From Calothrix sp. PCC 7716 (GTDB lineage: Bacteria > Cyanobacteriota > Cyanobacteriia > Cyanobacteriales > Nostocaceae), in the NCBI RefSeq assembly GCF_019977735.1, contig NZ_AP025018.1:6266580-6330579 (forward strand): a stretch of DNA of 64,000 nt. Reading direction: 5' to 3'. Positions 62,719 through 64,000 of this stretch are shown piece after piece. The notes under the pieces are model-generated. The model saw only the letters and a list, made by a program, of their open reading frames with translations. It ran no database searches and was not told the origin of the DNA. Position 1 is the stretch's first letter, and every line of letters starts with the position of its first letter. The position numbers and the translations under genes are program-made.

Positions 62719-64000
62719 TGTCCCTTGTTGCCATCGACCGGGTTAGTATCCATTCCAACAGGCGTCCTCTGAATGACCAGAAAGTTGCAGAGTTGATGCA
62801 GTCAATTAAAGCGAATGGACTCTTAAATCCTATTACTATCGACCAAAACCTTAATCTTGTCGCAGGACTCCACCGACTTACTGCCTGTAAGTTATTGGGG
62901 TTAGACGAAATAGAGTGTCATGTTGTTACCTGTGTTGATACTGACCACGCACGGTTGGCAGAAATCGACGAAAATTTAATTCGCAACGAACTAGAGGCTT
63001 TAGAGCGGGCTGAACTTTGGTTGGAGCGAGATAAAATTTTAGAGCGTATTGGTTTACGCGCGCAATCTGGAGAGAACCAGTATACGAAAAAAGGGGATGA
63101 ATTGATTTCACCCCCAAGTAAGACAACACAGCAACTTGCTCAAGAAACTGGTTACAATAAGCGAACTTACCAATTAGGTAAACAAATTGCCAAAAATATA
63201 GATCCAGAAGTTAAAGAAGTTATTAAGAAAACGCCTGTTGCAAAAAGTCATTCAAATTTACTCAAAATAGCGAGAGCAGGAACTAAAGAGCGAGAAATTG
63301 CAGAACAGGCTGAAGAAAAGGCTGAAGAAGCTAGGCGCAATTCAAAGCGTCTAGAACAGGAAAAACACGAAAAGCTAGCAGCAGAGGCAAGAGCTAAATA
63401 TAAGGAGCAACAACTAATGGCACTTCAAAGTACTACTGCCGAAATTGAGGCGAAACAATCTGTTAAACTCCATAGGACGAAACCAAGTTTTGAAGAGAAA
63501 CGCTCTAGATATAAAGCTTCACCCGAAGTAAATGTTGGCGACGAGTGGATGCTTGAGCGTCATTTAGTTTATTGTGGCGACACAGCAGATGGTAAATTTG
63601 TCAATAAATTATTGCCTTCAAATGCGTCTTTAGCAATTGCCACGGTTTCTTCACCTTGGAATCATGATTATTTGGTTGATGAAGCTCATGTTGTTGCTGT
63701 AATTGCTCGTGAAGGTCAAATTCAAGATTTTTGCACTCGTCACCGAATGCCTTTAAGATTCGAGTGGATTTTAGATAACATGTATATAGGGGTTTACTCT
63801 CGTAAACCTATGCTAAAGCCAGAAAAACCTATTGCAATTGAGGGAATCGAAGGTATTGTCTCTTATTTAATGAGTTTGTATACTAAGGCTGAGAACTTTG
63901 TTTTGGCGCCTTTCTTAGGAAACGCTGAGGTACTAATGTCCTGCGAGCGGATGGGAAGGATTTGTTTCAGCGGAGATAGAAATCCTGAAAACGTCGAACG
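62719..64000 (+). CDS. ParB-domain protein fused to a degenerate DNA methyltransferase-like domain, partial
   Basis: The frame is open from ATG at 62719 to the window end (427 codons). Residues 1-100 form a ParB/Srx nuclease-like domain (VAGLHRLTACKLLGLDEIEC, then ENLIRNELEALERAELWLER), and a helix-turn-helix-like part (TTQQLAQETGYNKRTYQLGK) follows. A long charged helix covers about 195-250. The last 165 residues resemble N4/N6 adenine or cytosine methyltransferases of the ParB-fused type: MLERHLVYCGDTADG, then SSPWNHDY where DPPY or SPPY is expected, and FLGNAEVLMSCERMGRICF where FxGxGTT is expected. Both key motifs are altered, so catalysis is doubtful. Such genes are common on plasmids and mobile elements. 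Confidence 0.85.

Larger units (their letters stand above)
21563..64000. mobile_element. Left end of a nifD excision element of more than 42 kb
   Basis: Element DNA begins at the attachment site within nifD and continues at least to the end of the window, because neither the nifD 3' end nor a second GGATTACTCCG appears. The cargo includes oxidoreductases, a glycan cluster, a toxin-antitoxin pair, cation transporters and a ParB-methyltransferase-like gene. The nifD element of Anabaena PCC 7120 is about 11 kb, and larger ones are known. A later rearrangement that moved the nifD 3' end elsewhere is the main alternative. The excisase gene is not in view. Confidence 0.6.

Overview
The window is cyanobacterial DNA, most likely from a filamentous heterocyst-forming (nostocalean) strain. 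It has a low G+C content (estimated at about 38-40 percent) and carries nifH/nifD of the cyanobacterial type, a one-helix high-light-inducible protein (Hlip), a giant serine/threonine-histidine kinase, AMIN-domain TonB receptors, a Nif11 peptide and many dispersed hairpin repeats. GGCGCC occurs about 95 times by eye count, roughly 30 times the chance level. The classical cyanobacterial HIP1 word GCGATCGC was not seen, and GATC is strongly depleted.

The central observation is a short island of nitrogenase genes at 19.96-21.59 kb. The nifH part is only the last 36 codons. nifD follows with a normal start and all cluster-ligand residues, but it stops abruptly after codon 453 at GGATTACTCCG. That is the 11-bp site at which the known nifD excision element of heterocystous cyanobacteria sits. 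The remaining 42.4 kb of the window contains no 3' part of nifD, and the left 19.9 kb contains no 5' part of nifH. The simplest reading is that the window holds one end of a very large nifD element and one end of a second element inside nifH, with the nif island between them. No recombinase gene is visible, so it would have to lie at the unseen ends.

Layout. 0-4.4 kb: partial ribbon-helix-helix gene, ABC exporter, Hlip gene, and a toxin-antitoxin remnant. 4.4-10.3 kb: giant dual kinase and a hypothetical gene. 10.5-19.6 kb: two mirror-image siderophore-uptake modules (AraC regulator, TonB receptor, binding protein) that meet at an ISL3-type insertion sequence; both genes touching the IS have lost their 3' ends. 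19.96-21.59 kb: nifH 3' end and nifD 5' end. 21.8-33.3 kb: diguanylate cyclase, a glutamine-amidotransferase-like hydrolase, a group of short- and medium-chain oxidoreductases (two of them broken and joined head to head at a GGCGCC site), tautomerase, azoreductase, a TetR regulator with visible operators, DsrE-like, flavin-binding and SAM-hydrolase-like genes. 34.2-43.5 kb: glycan assembly and export cluster of four glycosyltransferase proteins and an ABC exporter, ending in a 1143-residue glycosyltransferase-methyltransferase-deacetylase fusion. 43.6-45.3 kb: a broken hypothetical gene and a TacAT toxin-antitoxin pair. 46.0-62.2 kb: one long minus-strand cation and membrane locus with three proteins sharing a basic HMA-like domain (two are P-type ATPases without the usual CPx motif), a Ca-type P-ATPase, a CaxA antiporter, a UspA protein, an ABC1/UbiB kinase, a formylglycine-enzyme-like protein and a Nif11 peptide. 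62.7-64 kb: a ParB-methyltransferase-like fusion that runs off the end.

Functionally, the left part serves iron acquisition and signalling, the middle serves redox detoxification and cell-surface glycan synthesis, and the right part serves calcium or metal handling. None of these has an obvious role in nitrogen fixation, which fits passenger DNA within developmentally excised elements. All calls come from reading the sequence; no database search was run.
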